From Myrmaecium sp. VS I D KN 1 (lineage: Eukaryota > Ascomycota > Dothideomycetes > Valsariales > Valsariaceae), in the NCBI GenBank assembly GCA_019775845.1, contig JADQAV010000003.1, positions 62,001 through 126,000 of the forward strand: a stretch of 64,000 bases of DNA. Reading direction: 5' to 3'. A model generated the notes under the pieces. That model saw only the letters and a list, made by a program, of their open reading frames with translations, was not told the DNA's origin and ran no database searches. Of the stretch, positions 24,148-35,291 are shown in pieces. Positions within the stretch are counted from its first letter, which is position 1; every line of letters starts with the position of its first letter. Both the position numbers and the translations under genes were made by a program.

Positions 24148-25884
24148 GGTGGTTAGGCTGCGCGTGAGCTCCGTTGTCTCCATAATAGATGTGTGAAACA
24201 CCGGTGGCCATTACGACAATGCTGGCTTCAAGGGACGTAGTCAGAAGTTTCAACCTGAAGCTTAACGACCTGCGGGTCGTTGCTTGGTTATGATATTGTG
24301 TTGGTTGTTTGATGCTTGGTGAGAATATTGTTGCTTGCATAGGTTAAGAGCGCCCCACAAGGATACAGTGAGGACCCTGAGGCGCGGAGGTGGCGACCGG
24401 TCTGTGGCGGTGCTATGACGTACGTGACAGCCCGCGATGGTTTGCCAACACGCATGGAGAGACGAGTCTGAATGGTATATGATTCTTGTTTAATCAATAT
24501 CTCTAGAATCCATGATTGCCCATCTTCCGTCCGTCTTCTCCAACGGCTCATTCTCATGGATTGCTAAAGCATCGAGGCCCTTCGAATAAACCTATGTTAT
24601 GCGAATCGGCCATGGTCGTCACTCGTGAAGGATAACAGTGCAGCTTTGAGGAATGCGACAAAGGAAAGGGTATTAGGGCTTGTAGTAGCTGGTTGTCTGT
24701 TAGACAATGTAACCATAATCCTCCCGGGCAATGGGCTTACAGTGACCAAAGCTGGTTCTCTGTCGAAGGTCCGAATCAGCGGAAGCAGCTGAACCTGCCG
24801 AGACTGAAGCGGAAAGGCGCACGACGGACGCCGTTCTTGTCAACAATGATGCCGCCGCCTAATGAATGTGAGCTGAGGGTTCTAGGAGAGGTAGGCAGGA
24901 TACTCACCGGCATGACGGCCGCCAAAACCCTTTGTCCACATGAGACCCATGATGTAAGTGTACGTGAGAGTCAAGTGAAGCGTTATGGTAGGTGTTGTTG
25001 CGCAGTCGGAAAGGTGTGTACTGTAGGTGGCAGAATTAGAGCTGTAGCAGTTGTGGTGTTGAGCAGACGGGTTTTATTGACAACAAGCAATGTCTTGCCA
25101 AGCAAGCGCCTTGCCTCGATCACTGGCCAAGTTCACACCTTTTGTGCAAGGAACGACGACAGCCAAGAAGACCCCGGCACAGCCACAGTTGCGCCACAGG
25201 CTAGCATGTTTGCTGAAGATCTTCCCGTCTCTCAAGGTCCTGCGATCGGCGGTCCCTTGGAGAGATGTGCAGACCTCTCTATATAATTTATACAATAGGA
25301 TCATGGTTGACTGATCGTTGCAGTGTCCACCAGTCCTCGGCTGTCAAGCATTCTGCCTCCGCAACACTATTTACATACTTGCAGCAGACGCTCCGGATTT
25401 GTTGAAGAGAACGGTGCATTGGGATTGGTGCCCAACACGCATTTGGTTAGCGAAATCGAGCTTCCCCGGCCGATTCTAGCGCGCATGTGAAGAGGGCGGC
25501 CCCCGCCGGCCAGGGATACGAACATCTTCTACGTCAAGACTTTGGCGCTCGGGAACAAGACAATACTTTCGCGCTGTACCAGCCTCAAACACCATCCTTC
25601 TTGCGCTTACATATATATTAATATCTTGCATCTGCAGCTGCGGCTACTCCCTCGCGTCTCTCCTTACCTCCCCTTCCTTGTCATCTACTCCGTAGCGTCT
25701 AATATCAGTCGTTGCTCTCGCGACTGCTCCATATCTTCCCTCCAGACTCAGCGCAAGCCCTTGCGACTCTGAACTACGGCCGTCGAGCTCGAACCACGTC
25801 CAGGGAGCTTCTAACAAGGTCAGACACAGTGGCACCGCGCTCGCTGTTTCAGCATCACCCCGCCTTGCTTGGCCGCGTCCCGCG
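24148..25884. other. Intergenic region around a candidate small gene
   Basis: Divergent space between the racemase (minus) and GGPP synthase (plus). Apart from the candidate small ORF at 24776-24950, the rest shows only short frames. A plus frame of 197 aa at 24693-25286 overlaps that ORF and has no family resemblance. CT-rich leader sequence precedes 25885. Confidence 0.45.
24776..24950 (-). CDS. Candidate 41-aa protein from two exons
   Basis: Minus strand: exon 24950-24908, 49-nt intron 24907-24859, exon 24858-24776. The intron has a consensus donor (gtgagt), a plausible branch site (gctcac) and acceptor (attag). Reading phase is kept, giving MGLMWTKGFGGRHAG, then GGIIVDKNGVRRAPF and RFSLGRFSCFR, then a stop. 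The peptide is Gly/Arg-rich and basic with no signal peptide or membrane segment. Each exon is too short to appear as a long open frame. I do not recognise the family. The support is the quality of the splice signals and an ordered, non-repetitive product; a chance arrangement remains possible. Confidence 0.4.
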
Positions 25885-27189
25885 ATGAGCTTTGAGAGCT
25901 TCCCTTCCCCAAATGCGATCCCGCCGCGTACGAGTTCCTACGGTATCTTTACAAACGGCAACTCTCCTCTAAGCCCGACGAGACCAGTACTACGGCCGCT
26001 GTCAGAGGTCGACTGGATAGCGCAGAGCAAGAGATCATCTGCGCACACTTCCGCGGCACCGATGTCACCCCCTCCGCCGTCGCAACCCCCGAAGGATTAC
26101 GGGGATGAGCAGATATACCAGAGACAGAACACATGGTCACCAGAGAAGGAGAAGATTGTAATGGGGCCGTACGACTATCTTTATGGTCACCCGGGGAAGG
26201 ACATACGGTCGCAGCTCGTCTCTGCGTTCAACAAGTGGCTCAAGGTGCCCGCCGAGAGTCTGGAGGTGATCACCAAAGTAGTCGGCATGCTACACACATC
26301 TTCACTCCTGTGAGCCGGGCCCTTCCAGGAACGAGAAACGCGTGCGCTAATGCTCTTCATAGGGTCGACGACGTCGAAGACTCCTCGCACCTCCGTCGCG
26401 GCATCCCCGTCGCGCACAACATCTTTGGAACAGCCCAAACCATCAACAGCGCCAACTACGTCTACTTCACCGCTCTTCGCGAGCTCTCCAAGCTGAAGAA
26501 CACGGCGAAAATGGTCGACATCTACACGGAAGAGCTTATCAATCTTCACCGTGGCCAGGGCATGGATCTTTTCTGGCGCGACAGCTTGACCTGCCCCAGC
26601 GAGGCCGACTACCTCGAGATGGTCGGCAACAAGACCGGCGGCCTCTTCCGCCTCGCCATCAAGCTCATGCAGGCGGAAAGCAGCTCAAACCTGTACGTAC
26701 TCGTCCCTCTCCTACAACGCCATGCGTTTCGCGACCGAACTAACAAACACTTCCTCCAGTGACTGCGTCCCCCTCTGCAACGCCATCGGCCTGCTCTTCC
26801 AGATCCTGGACGACCACCTGAACCTGTCCCCCTCCTACACGGCCGCCAAGGGCCTCTGCGAGGACCTGACCGAGGGCAAGTTCAGCTTCCCGGTCATCCA
26901 CGCCATCCGGGCCGACCCGGCCAACCGCGTCCTGCTCAACATCCTCAAGCAGAAGACGACGGACGAGGAGGTCAAGCGGTACGCCGTCGACTACATGCGC
27001 CGCATGGGCAGCTTCGAGTACAGCCGCGCCTGCATCCTCGAGCTGCGTCGCAAGGCCCTCGAGCTCACCGAGGGGCTGGAGAGGCAGGCGGCTGTGGAGG
27101 AGGGCGGCAGCGGGGATGGCGAGGCGGCGGCGGGGAGGGAAGGGGCCGAGGCCATTCGGGCGATTTTGGAGCGGATGAAAGCACCGTGA
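25885..27189 (+). CDS. bts1: Geranylgeranyl diphosphate synthase
   Basis: Three exons: 25885-26309, 26363-26692, 26760-27189 (394 aa). It condenses farnesyl or dimethylallyl diphosphate with isopentenyl diphosphate to make GGPP for prenylation and terpenoids. The N-terminal ~90 residues are Pro/Ser-rich, then the polyprenyl synthase fold: [20 protein letters not shown], the first Asp-rich motif in [15 protein letters not shown] (formed across intron 1), [40 protein letters not shown], and the second Asp-rich motif in [13 protein letters not shown], then [14 protein letters not shown]. Both introns keep phase (donors gtgagc and gtacgt). The C-terminal tail after about residue 360 is a Glu/Gly/Ala-rich extension. 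No terpene cyclase or P450 lies nearby, so this is probably the primary-metabolism enzyme rather than a cluster copy. Confidence 0.94.
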
Positions 27190-27853
27190 TCAACGTCCTT
27201 TCTTTGAAGTGCACTTTCTTTGTTCCTTTGTGGCATTATCTGGGACATACATGGAAAGGCCAGGAGGGGTGGGAGGACGGGAACCCGACGTGGCCTTTCT
27301 TTCACGATCTGTGATCAGTTTTGTGCTGTTGTTATTGAGGTTCGAGGGCGGGGACGCATGCCCTCCGGATGGATGAGGAGGAAGCCAATGTACGGGTAAG
27401 GTCACGGCCTGGCCTTGCGGGATGGTTTGTGCCATCGTTCGTCTCTATTCTCCGGCCGCAACTTGGCGGTTGCAATGTTTTGGTGATCCTGCGAATGTAT
27501 GGCGTGCTTTCGGGTAGGATTCAAGAAATGAACAGATACTTGGTGGGAAGGTAGTGAGGCATGGAATGTCGAGGTTGGAGCAAGACACATCAACGACCGG
27601 GATGGAAATCTCGGGTACACATTCTGCTCAGAATCACAAACGAAAAAAGCCCTCACAGGGCCAGAGCACAGAGGTCAGGAGAGAAACGTTTTCATATATT
27701 CATATGTAAGGCATCTTTTTCGGGGGGTATCATCCCGTACCGGATCCCTCACATCTCATATAGAGAAGACCTAACCCCTGCTTGACATTTTTCCTTGCGG
27801 ATTATTTTCTTCCACGGTTTGGGTCCACACGAAATTAATTGGAAACACCCTGT
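27190..27853. other. Intergenic between convergent GGPP synthase and rpl22
   Basis: 3' regions of two convergent genes. Short frames only, no gene seen. Confidence 0.5.
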
Positions 27854-28472
27854 TTACTCCTCATCCTCCTCGGCCTCGTCGTTGACGACGTTGAAGAAGC
27901 GGAGCTCGTAGACACCCTTGGAGGTGGAGACGACGCGGAGCCAGTCACGGAGCTGCTGCTTCTTGAGGTACTTCTTGGTCCTGTGGGAGGCAGATGCGGT
28001 TAGCCACGACTGATCTACACACACACACGCAGCTGCTCGTAGGGGGCGACTTACAAGTACTTCAGGTAGCGGCCGGAGAACTCGCGGTGGGCGATGACCT
28101 CGATCTTGCCCTCACCCTGCTGGGAGATCTGGACGGAGTCACCAAGGTTGCCGGTGCGGCCGTCGACCTTGACCTTGTCGTGAAGGAACTTCTCGAAGGC
28201 GGCGACGTCGAAGATCTTGTCGTTGGCCGGCTGGCTGCAGTTGATGATGAACTTCTTGGTGACCTTGCCGGTCTTCTTCTGGACCTAAATTTCCGCGCCG
28301 CGGAAGAAAGCAGGGAGCGTACACTTAGCCTACTGTTCTATGCGCAATTGCACACCGACCCGCAGGTTTTCTTTGCTCTCGATCATTTTCGACGTCGAGC
28401 TTTTTTTCACCTGGGCCGGCGGAGGGGAGTGCGGTCGCGCGGACAGCAAAGCGGTGTACGTACAGGAGCCAT
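27854..28472 (-). CDS. rpl22: 60S ribosomal protein eL22
   Basis: Three exons on the minus strand: 28472-28464 (only ATG GCT CCT), 28284-28055, 27980-27854 (121 aa). The product reads [20 protein letters not shown], then [40 protein letters not shown] and [20 protein letters not shown], ending in an acidic tail (DEAEEDEE). eL22 sits near the exit tunnel of the large subunit. The three-codon first exon and long first intron (179 nt, donor gtacgt, acceptor tttag) are typical of ribosomal protein genes. Exon 1 is inferred from phase and family length; without it the frame has no Met. Confidence 0.92.
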
Positions 28473-29642
28473 TTTTGATGGGTTCGAGGATCTTCCCTGG
28501 GGAGTTCTTGGAGAGAGGAGGTGAGGATGAGGAACGCAAAGAGGTGGATATCCTGCGCCGGGTGTTTTTGTGGATGGAGCTTTTTTTCTCTATCGTCAAA
28601 TTCGAACTTTTGATGGGGCCGGCGTGGGCGCTCGGTGTGCCGACTGCGCTAGCTCGCTTAAGGAATGGTGGCCGCCTTGGCATCGAACCTCCTTTGACTT
28701 CATCCCTAACGTACAGCGTGAGACAAGAGGATACCTGAGCTTAACTATTTGTGTGAAATGACCGTCTCGGGTTTGGAAGCGATGTATCGTGTGCATTCGA
28801 CTCGGGCAAATGCTGGTAGACTTTTCTCCTCCCGCACAAACATGACTCGGAAGTCGCCTGCTCCATGTTTGTGAGTCAGATGGTTCACGAAGTTCACTCT
28901 TGTATTGATTCTGCTCGTTCAGTTTGATCAGCAGCCCTGAGGTTTGTTGAGCAGAACTCTTTAACATGTCTTCAGCCTTCTGAGCACAGAAGAACACCGC
29001 GCCTCTATCTACCAGCCAGAGAAGCTCAGCCTGACCCTTGAGCCATCGTTCGCTGATCTTTTTGAGTACACTATGTTTGCGAGCAAGTCATATTTCACAT
29101 GGATGATCTCTTCCTTCTGTCTGACTGAGCTGTCCCGTATTTCTCTCATTGTGCCCAGGCCCCTTTTTCGTCTCTCTCATTGATATCTTTTCTTCGACTA
29201 TATGCAGCTTCAAGACATCGCTATAAAACATCTGTAGCCGTGTCTCATTCCTGAAAAACGTTTGGTCTTGTGACAATGACCGTGTGCAGAGATAGTAGCG
29301 GAGTGTTACCCCCGCCGTCAATGGCCTTTCGTCATTGTCTGTTTCTATTTCAGTTATTTATAAGTCCTCGTCCGCCGCTTGACGAACTATGCTCGCAACA
29401 TTGTACATCTTCTCCTCACTCTTTCAGCTTCTCCATCTTTCACATTGTATCGCTCTATCGGCTGCGTACAATGTTAGAAGGCACAACGTCGTCAGTATAA
29501 CACGAGCAAGGACATATATACTCTACAATGTGTACCGCAAGAGTCTCTATGACATATAAGGAGAAGAGCGATGGCTGTGGAGACTTTCAGACATCCTCAG
29601 ACTCCTCCACAACTCTAAACCAGATCCATATACCACTCGAAC
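28473..29642. promoter_or_regulatory. Divergent intergenic region, rpl22 and SET gene 1
   Basis: About 1.2 kb between divergent genes. A TATA-like catatata lies at 29513-29520, about 125 bases before the SET gene 1 start. Frames in the rpl22-proximal part have no family resemblance. No gene seen. Confidence 0.45.
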
Positions 29643-30540
29643 ATGCAATCCGCGACGAGAAATCTTTGGGAGGTCCGAGAGACTCAGGAGGCCGGCAATG
29701 GAGTTTTCGCAAAAGAGAACATCCCCGCCGGCACACTGCTGATGAGAGAACCTCCAGCATTTCATGCTGTTGTTCAGGCAACCGACGAGGTAGGAATCGG
29801 AAGGGCGGTCCTGCGCCATTCTCACGCTTACAGAGCCCGGTTAGACGCTCTTCACCCCGAGTCTGCCGAGCCCTCCCTGGACGCGAGCGTTTCCCGCCTG
29901 AAGCTCAATGCGTTCGAACTGGGCGACCATCTGGCAGTGCTCCCGGAAGTATCCCGGATCAACCATTCCTGCGAGCCCAACGTGGAGCTCCACGCCCCAC
30001 GTCGGGTGAACCAGAGAAGCGAGTTCAACCTCTGGACCCTCAAAGACATCCAAGCAGAGGAGCAGGTACTCCTCGAATTTCAACCGTCTTGGAACTATGA
30101 GTCGCCCAGAGAACGCAACGGGATGTACCGGGAGCACTGGCACTTCACCTGCCAGTGCCCAATCTGCCCTGGCGGCGCATGCGTGGGGAATGCAGACAGC
30201 ATCCCGTGCTCGTCTGCGCCGATGCCGCCGACTCTTGGGATTGCTGGACGATGACAGGAAGAAATGGAGCAAAGAACACGCTCGGCGTTTCATCAATTCC
30301 CTTGAGGAGTCTCAGCGACTGCTTCGGCTTGCGCTGGTACATTGGCAGCTCCTTAAGCAAGCGGGCATCGCCGATGCGCGACTGCCAGTCTATGCCCTTC
30401 TTATTGCGGATTGCTATGGCTTCCTGGCTAAGGCTCAGAAAAAAGCCGGCAACGCTACTGCTGCTGAACAAGCAGCTGCCCAGAAGATGGCATGGACCCA
30501 GCACGCTGAGGTTCTCAGGCAACACTTCGAACGTCCTTAA
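29643..30540 (+). pseudogene. SET-domain protein, copy 1, reading frame broken once
   Basis: A SET-domain (SMYD-like, no MYND) protein and tandem paralogue of 31649-32575. Frame 1 runs 29643-30254 (203 aa). The SET core is complete up to residue 178: GNGVFAKENIPAGTLL, then RINHSCEPNVEL (NHSC at 107-110) and the post-SET CQCPIC motif. Just after that motif, near 30174-30178, homology to copy 2 moves into the next frame and continues to 30540 (RRCRRLLGLLDDDRKKW to AEVLRQHFERP). Relative to copy 2 there is one extra base in a GGCGGCGC tract. No intron of normal size explains the shift. The downstream frame has no stop, so the change is recent or a sequence error. If real, the product is a 203-aa protein lacking the C-terminal helical region. 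The SET tyrosine equivalent to Tyr147 of copy 2 is Phe146 here. Confidence 0.75.
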
Positions 30541-31648
30541 CGTTTGCGCGTACGGAATCTGCTGGGGCACTCCAGATGGTATGGTACTCTTCCCCAAATA
30601 TAAAATAGAACTCCTTTTTATCTTCATAATCTTCTACGCCTCCACGTGCTTGCTGATTCGCTAATAAATAATCCAAAGTCTAGGGAGTCAAGCAAGACGC
30701 GCTCTGGTCATTCATTGATACGCCGGGAAAGATTTATATAAACTTCAAAGTCCACATTTTCCCCTTATATAATAATCTCAATAACACAGCTTATGGCTTT
30801 GGTAAGTCATGTGGTCGTCTTCAATACCTAAAGGTGGACGTTAATCCGACTCACACAGTAACGCATAGAGCCATATAAACTTCACAGGCCTTCGTCTATA
30901 CATTTGATCTTCTAGTGTATGAATTGAAAAACCCCTTTCGTTTAAACCACACTAACCCCAACCGCTTGATTCCCAGATTTTCAAGTGCATTACGAGTCCC
31001 CTGTCGGTATACTATTTTCGGGTCCACGTCCCTGACTTCAGTAAGATCAAACTAAACGATGGAGCTCATTCCAGGCCACACATCCGACGTCCAGTGCTGG
31101 CATACAAGGCTTCATCAAGATCTTTGTTCGTCTTATTGTTGCCTACCATTACGCCGCGAGTGAACCTTCATCGATTCAGTCTTTCTGAACCTTGTGCAAC
31201 TGGAATCCGCTCCTTGTTCTTCCACATGATGGATATCGAGCTATTTTGAGCAACCTAGTCTTTGTTTCGGTTCGGGCCGCTTCACATTGTATAGAACAAT
31301 GTTGCTGGAACTGGTCTTTCATTGCCATCGGTCTTTGTTGCACTGCAACAATGCTCTTCATCATTGTTGCGCACAATGCTCTCACGCAACATACAACGGT
31401 GAGAGGGAAGACGACAGGCACGACAATGCCTCACTAGCTATGGTAGTCGTCCCATAGACATGCTGGCCATTGCGCGCCAGCTCACGTATATAAGGGTAAG
31501 CATTCTCTGTTCTTCATTTCAATCACAACAGTCCAGCACAGCACAGCACCAACCCCCATCATACTTCACAATCTCAAGGTACCACCGGACTTGAAAATAT
31601 ATTCTTCACAGCTTTTCCAGAAGAACATCCCAACACCAGCAATTCACC
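30541..31648. promoter_or_regulatory. Intergenic between the two SET genes
   Basis: About 1.1 kb, more AT-rich than the flanks. A good TATA box (tatataag, 31487-31494) lies about 155 bases before the copy 2 start. Several near-inverted caatgttg/caacaatg motifs occur at 31300-31380. No gene recognised. Confidence 0.5.
31487..31494 (+). promoter_or_regulatory. TATA box for SET copy 2
   Basis: The sequence tatataag stands alone in GC-balanced DNA about 155 bases upstream of the ATG at 31649. Position and sequence fit a fungal TATA element; function is inferred. Confidence 0.5.
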
Positions 31649-32575
31649 ATGGCTTACCACACGGACAGGAAGCTCTTCGAGGTGAAGGAGGCCCCCAACG
31701 CGGGATTCGGTGCATTTGCCCTGGAGAACATACCGGCAGGTACGGTGATTCTCCGGGAGAATGCTCTGCTCTTCTCGCAGATTAGCGAACCGAAGCTCCG
31801 CAAGGTGATCACGGAACTCCCCGCCGATGCCCGAGCCGCTCTCGATGAGCTCCACATGGACGATCCTGCACTCACCGGCGTGGACGCCAGCGTTCGCCGG
31901 GTCGATCTGAATGCCTTCAATCATCCCACAGGAGGCCAGCTCATCTTCCCCGAGGTTAGCAGATTCAACCACTCCTGCTACCCGAACGCCGCCTGGATGC
32001 TCGCCAACAAGTCCCGCTCACGAGCCGCTACCGCCCATATCCGGGTAACACGCGATATCGCGCAGGGAGAACAGATCCTCATCGAGTACAAAGTCGATGA
32101 CACTGTTTTCTTCTCCGCTGCCGCCCGCAATGCTTTGTACGCAAAGTACTGGCACTTCCACTGCGGTTGTCAAGTCTGCCCGGGCGGCCACATGGCTCCT
32201 GCCTCTGACGAGGTTCGACATCGGGCGCAGAAGGTACGACGGTTGTTGCGGTATAAGGCAGCATCCTCGTACCCGTTCCACATGGACCGCCTGAAGCCTG
32301 TCACCCGGTCAGAGCAGGGGGCGGAGAAAGTGGTAACCTTGGCGCTGAGGCAGTGGCAATTGGTCCGGGATGAGAACATTGCCATGGCGGACCAGAGGCT
32401 GATCCACCTGGCGCGAGATGTAGCTACGGCCTACGGACACCGGTTGAAGGTGAGAAGGGCCGGCTTGGAACCGCAGGAGCGGGCTACGGATAGTGGTCTG
32501 AAATATTTAATGGCTAAGCACAGAGAGTGGAATAATTTGGTGAAGGAGTATGAGAGGCATTGGAAGTCCGGCTGA
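31649..32575 (+). CDS. SET-domain protein, copy 2 (intact)
   Basis: Single exon, 308 aa. SET motifs are all present: a Gly-rich start NAGFGAFALENIPAGTVIL (Gly19/Gly21), SRFNHSCYPNAAW (NHSC at 107-110), GEQILIEYKVDD with the conserved Tyr147, and the post-SET zinc motif CGCQVC at 172-177. A C-terminal helical region of about 120 residues follows (RHRAQKVRRLL, VVTLALRQWQLVRDENIAMA), similar to the TPR-like tail of SMYD proteins. Proteins of this kind methylate lysines on histone or other targets; the substrate here is unknown. There is no MYND finger. The family is expanded in filamentous fungi, often as diverged tandem copies, as seen here with 29643-30540. A TATA box lies about 155 bases upstream. 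The start is the first ATG of the frame, in good context (caccatgg). Confidence 0.88.
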   Translation: MAYHTDRKLFEVKEAPNAGFGAFALENIPAGTVILRENALLFSQISEPKLRKVITELPADARAALDELHMDDPALTGVDASVRRVDLNAFNHPTGGQLIFPEVSRFNHSCYPNAAWMLANKSRSRAATAHIRVTRDIAQGEQILIEYKVDDTVFFSAAARNALYAKYWHFHCGCQVCPGGHMAPASDEVRHRAQKVRRLLRYKAASSYPFHMDRLKPVTRSEQGAEKVVTLALRQWQLVRDENIAMADQRLIHLARDVATAYGHRLKVRRAGLEPQERATDSGLKYLMAKHREWNNLVKEYERHWKSG

Positions 32576-33087
32576 GCCGGAGGAGTTCCAGGGTATACGG
32601 CTTGGGGGTTGAATTAGACGCATTTACGCATAATCCTTAATGAAAACATAACATACATAAACGCCTTTGAATTTCTTCGCAGATAATCGCTTGTGAAATA
32701 GCACCCTGCACATAACCTGCGCTGCAGTGATTTGAAGAATCTGGAATGTATTAGTATCTTAGTCGGCACAATGTCAGCATAGCCTAAAACGAGGATATTG
32801 ATATCGGATTTCCACCCTCCAAGTTTGGTCAGATACTAAAAATCATTTCGGTCTAAGAGTGAATCTCCGCCTTGAATGAAGGTTGAGTGGGTTGATTCAA
32901 AACTGAATGGGTTAAAGGTTGGACGGGACCTGGAGGAGGCAAGGCTGACGGCTACGGATCAACTTGTAGCCGACAATGTCCGTGCGGCATAGGCGGTCCG
33001 CGAAGCATCGTCGTCGCATAGGATTGTCTGGCAGTTTTGTAGCAACCCTTCCTCCATTCTTAATACACCAAACCTCCGCCCTACAAG
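32576..33087. promoter_or_regulatory. Intergenic: prp19 promoter
   Basis: SET copy 2 3' region and prp19 upstream DNA, AT-rich at 32620-32880. No gene seen. Confidence 0.5.
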
Positions 33088-34719
33088 ATGCTTTGCGCAA
33101 GTAAGTGCTCTGAGCTCTACAGCTATCACAGAAGCTAATACGTCCTCAGTATCGGGTGAAGCGCCACAGGTGCCAGTGGCCTCGCGCAAGAGCGGTAGGT
33201 TCCTAGCCCTTTCAAACGCGCTGGTCTTCTGCTAACATTAGGAAGGGAACGTCTTCGAGAAGCGATTGATCGAGGCGCATATCGCAGAGAACCATACCGA
33301 CCCCGTGACGGGCGAAGAGCTCTCCACAGACGATCTCATCGAACTCAAGTCACCGCGTGTGGTTCGGCCAAGACCTCCTACGCTCACCTCAATTCCATCG
33401 CTCCTCGCCGCCTTCCAGAACGAATGGGACGCCACTGTTTTGGAGACCTTCACATTGAAGCAACAACTCGCACAGACCCGCCAGGAGCTCAGCACAGCTC
33501 TGTATCAGCACGATGCCGCGACGCGAGTGATTGCCAGATTAGTGAAGGAAAGAGATGAAGCGCGCGATGCGCTATCCAAGATTACGGTGTCCGGGGGTGC
33601 CGCGGCCGGCGGAGATGCGATGCAGGTGGACAACCAGGAACTGTCACCTGAGCTCGCGAGCAAAGTGGACGAGACAATGACTCAGTATGTACTGCGTTGC
33701 GAACGCAGGATTACGAGTGCTGACAGAACTTCAGGTTGTCGAGCACGCGAAGAAAGAGGCCTATCCCTGAAAACTGGGCCAATGCCGATGTTATCGCATC
33801 TTTCGACTCTACGGATGCCACCGAGTCGCTTTACCTGGGCGCCCAAGCGCTCGCGGTCAACCAGTCTGGTGACCTCGCGCTGGTCGGTGGTGCTGATGGT
33901 GTTGCGGGCATCTACTCCCTCCCGGAGAAGCGAGTAGTGCAAGCGCTCAAGGTTGGGGGTGGCAGCGTCACTGCTGCGGTGTGGTGGGGTTCCCGTCCGG
34001 TTATCGCAACGTCCACCGGCGCTGTCAAGGTCTTTGAGAACGGAGCAGAAATTGCCCAGCTGGGATCTCATGCTGGTGCTGCTACTTCGCTGGCCATCCA
34101 CCCCAGTGAAGCTATCCTCGCTTCCACCGGCATCGACAAGAGCTATATTCTCTACGATCTTTCCGCTATGAAGGTTGCAGTACATATTCCAACAGACACA
34201 GGTAAGCTGTTCTCCTCAATTATCTCTGTTGAATTTTCTTTTAACTTCTTTATAGAGCTTAGCTGCGGCCGGTTTCACCCTGATGGCCACCTCTTTGCTG
34301 CCGGTGGTAAGAATGGCCAGATCAAGGTGTTCGACGTCAAAAGCGGCACCGAGGCTGCAGACTTCGCAGCTGGTGGCCCAGTACACGCACTCGCTTTCTC
34401 TGAGAACGGCACTTGGCTCGCATCTGTTGTCAGGGGTCAGACTACTGTGTCGATCTGGGATCTGCGGAAGGCTGCTGTCCATAAGGTGCTCGACCTCGGT
34501 AGTCAGGTCGAATGCGTACAGTGGGATTATACCGGCCAGTTCATCGCCATTGGCGGTCCCAGCAACATCTCGGTGCAGCAGTACATCAAGTCATCCAAGA
34601 GTTGGTCGGAGCCCTTCAGGAAGGCTGTTGCGGCTAAGGAGGTCCAATGGGGTGCGGATGCCCGGTCGTTGATCGTGCTGACACACGAAGGCTCCCTGAA
34701 CGTGTTGGGCTCTGCATAG
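33088..34719 (+). CDS. prp19: Pre-mRNA-processing factor 19, U-box E3 ligase
   Basis: Five exons: 33088-33100, 33150-33194, 33246-33684, 33735-34201, 34256-34719 (475 aa). The U-box starts MLCAISGEAPQVPVASRKSG and continues KRLIEAHIAENHTDPVTGEE, spread over the first three exons. A coiled-coil tetramerisation helix follows (FTLKQQLAQTRQELSTALYQ), then a linker ending RRKRPIPENWANADV, then WD40 repeats (about residues 180-475: GGGSVTAAVWWGSRPVIATS, GRFHPDGHLFAAGGKNGQIK, TVSIWDLRKAAVH). Prp19 is the core of the NineTeen complex that activates the spliceosome and also acts in DNA repair. The third exon uses an acceptor at 33245 (gaag, not the tag five bases earlier); only this one yields KSGNVFEK. 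Phase is kept at every junction, and the length matches other filamentous fungi. Confidence 0.94.
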
Positions 34720-35291
34720 ATTCACGATATCGGGTTAAAGGGTTGGCGTTACATACTGTGTACTATATTCTAAGGGATCTGTCCAATCAATCGGCATTGG
34801 GGGCTGCTAGAAAATTTCCAACGTTATCATGTCCCTTAAACATCCTTGTTACGATTTCAGAATGCATGCGCTCTCCTTGCAGGTCACTAAAGCAGGCAGC
34901 AAAATTCAATAGCTGTGCTGTATATAAAGTGAAAGGTTACAGACCGTAGTTATTCCCTAACTGGTTTGCTCCGGCCTTCCGCGGTATGGGTTTTGACGCC
35001 GATATCCCCCGCCTTGATCCCGGACTGCAGGTCTTAAGCACAGGCTCGCTCTTATTGTTCCATTGAACCTGGCTGAACCTCACGTTATACGACACTTTGT
35101 CTATAGCGTGCATCAGAGTCTTAGTCACGGCCGTGTGTCTTTGTAATAAAGTGCAACCTTGAACTTCGGCAGCTTGCAGGGCCACTCGGGTTCAACGCTC
35201 GCCACCAACCATTTTCCAACACACAACCCTCTCCTCCTCCCACAATCGCTTCCTCACGCAAGTAAACCTACCGCACCACTCTTCTGCGGCT
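34720..35291. other. Intergenic: prp19 3' region and RING gene promoter
   Basis: Short frames only. CT-rich leader sequence appears near 35205-35285 before the RING gene start. No gene seen. Confidence 0.5.

Noticed and set aside
24693-25286. 197-aa plus-strand frame
   Set aside because: No domain, no splice context, and it overlaps the better-supported small spliced ORF on the other strand.
28285-28463. Possible snoRNA in the long first intron of rpl22
   Set aside because: One C-box-like aatgatcga was seen, but no D box or terminal stem could be found.
25885-32575. Terpenoid secondary-metabolite cluster around GGPP synthase
   Set aside because: Neighbours are a ribosomal protein gene and SET proteins; no cyclase, P450 or transporter is present.
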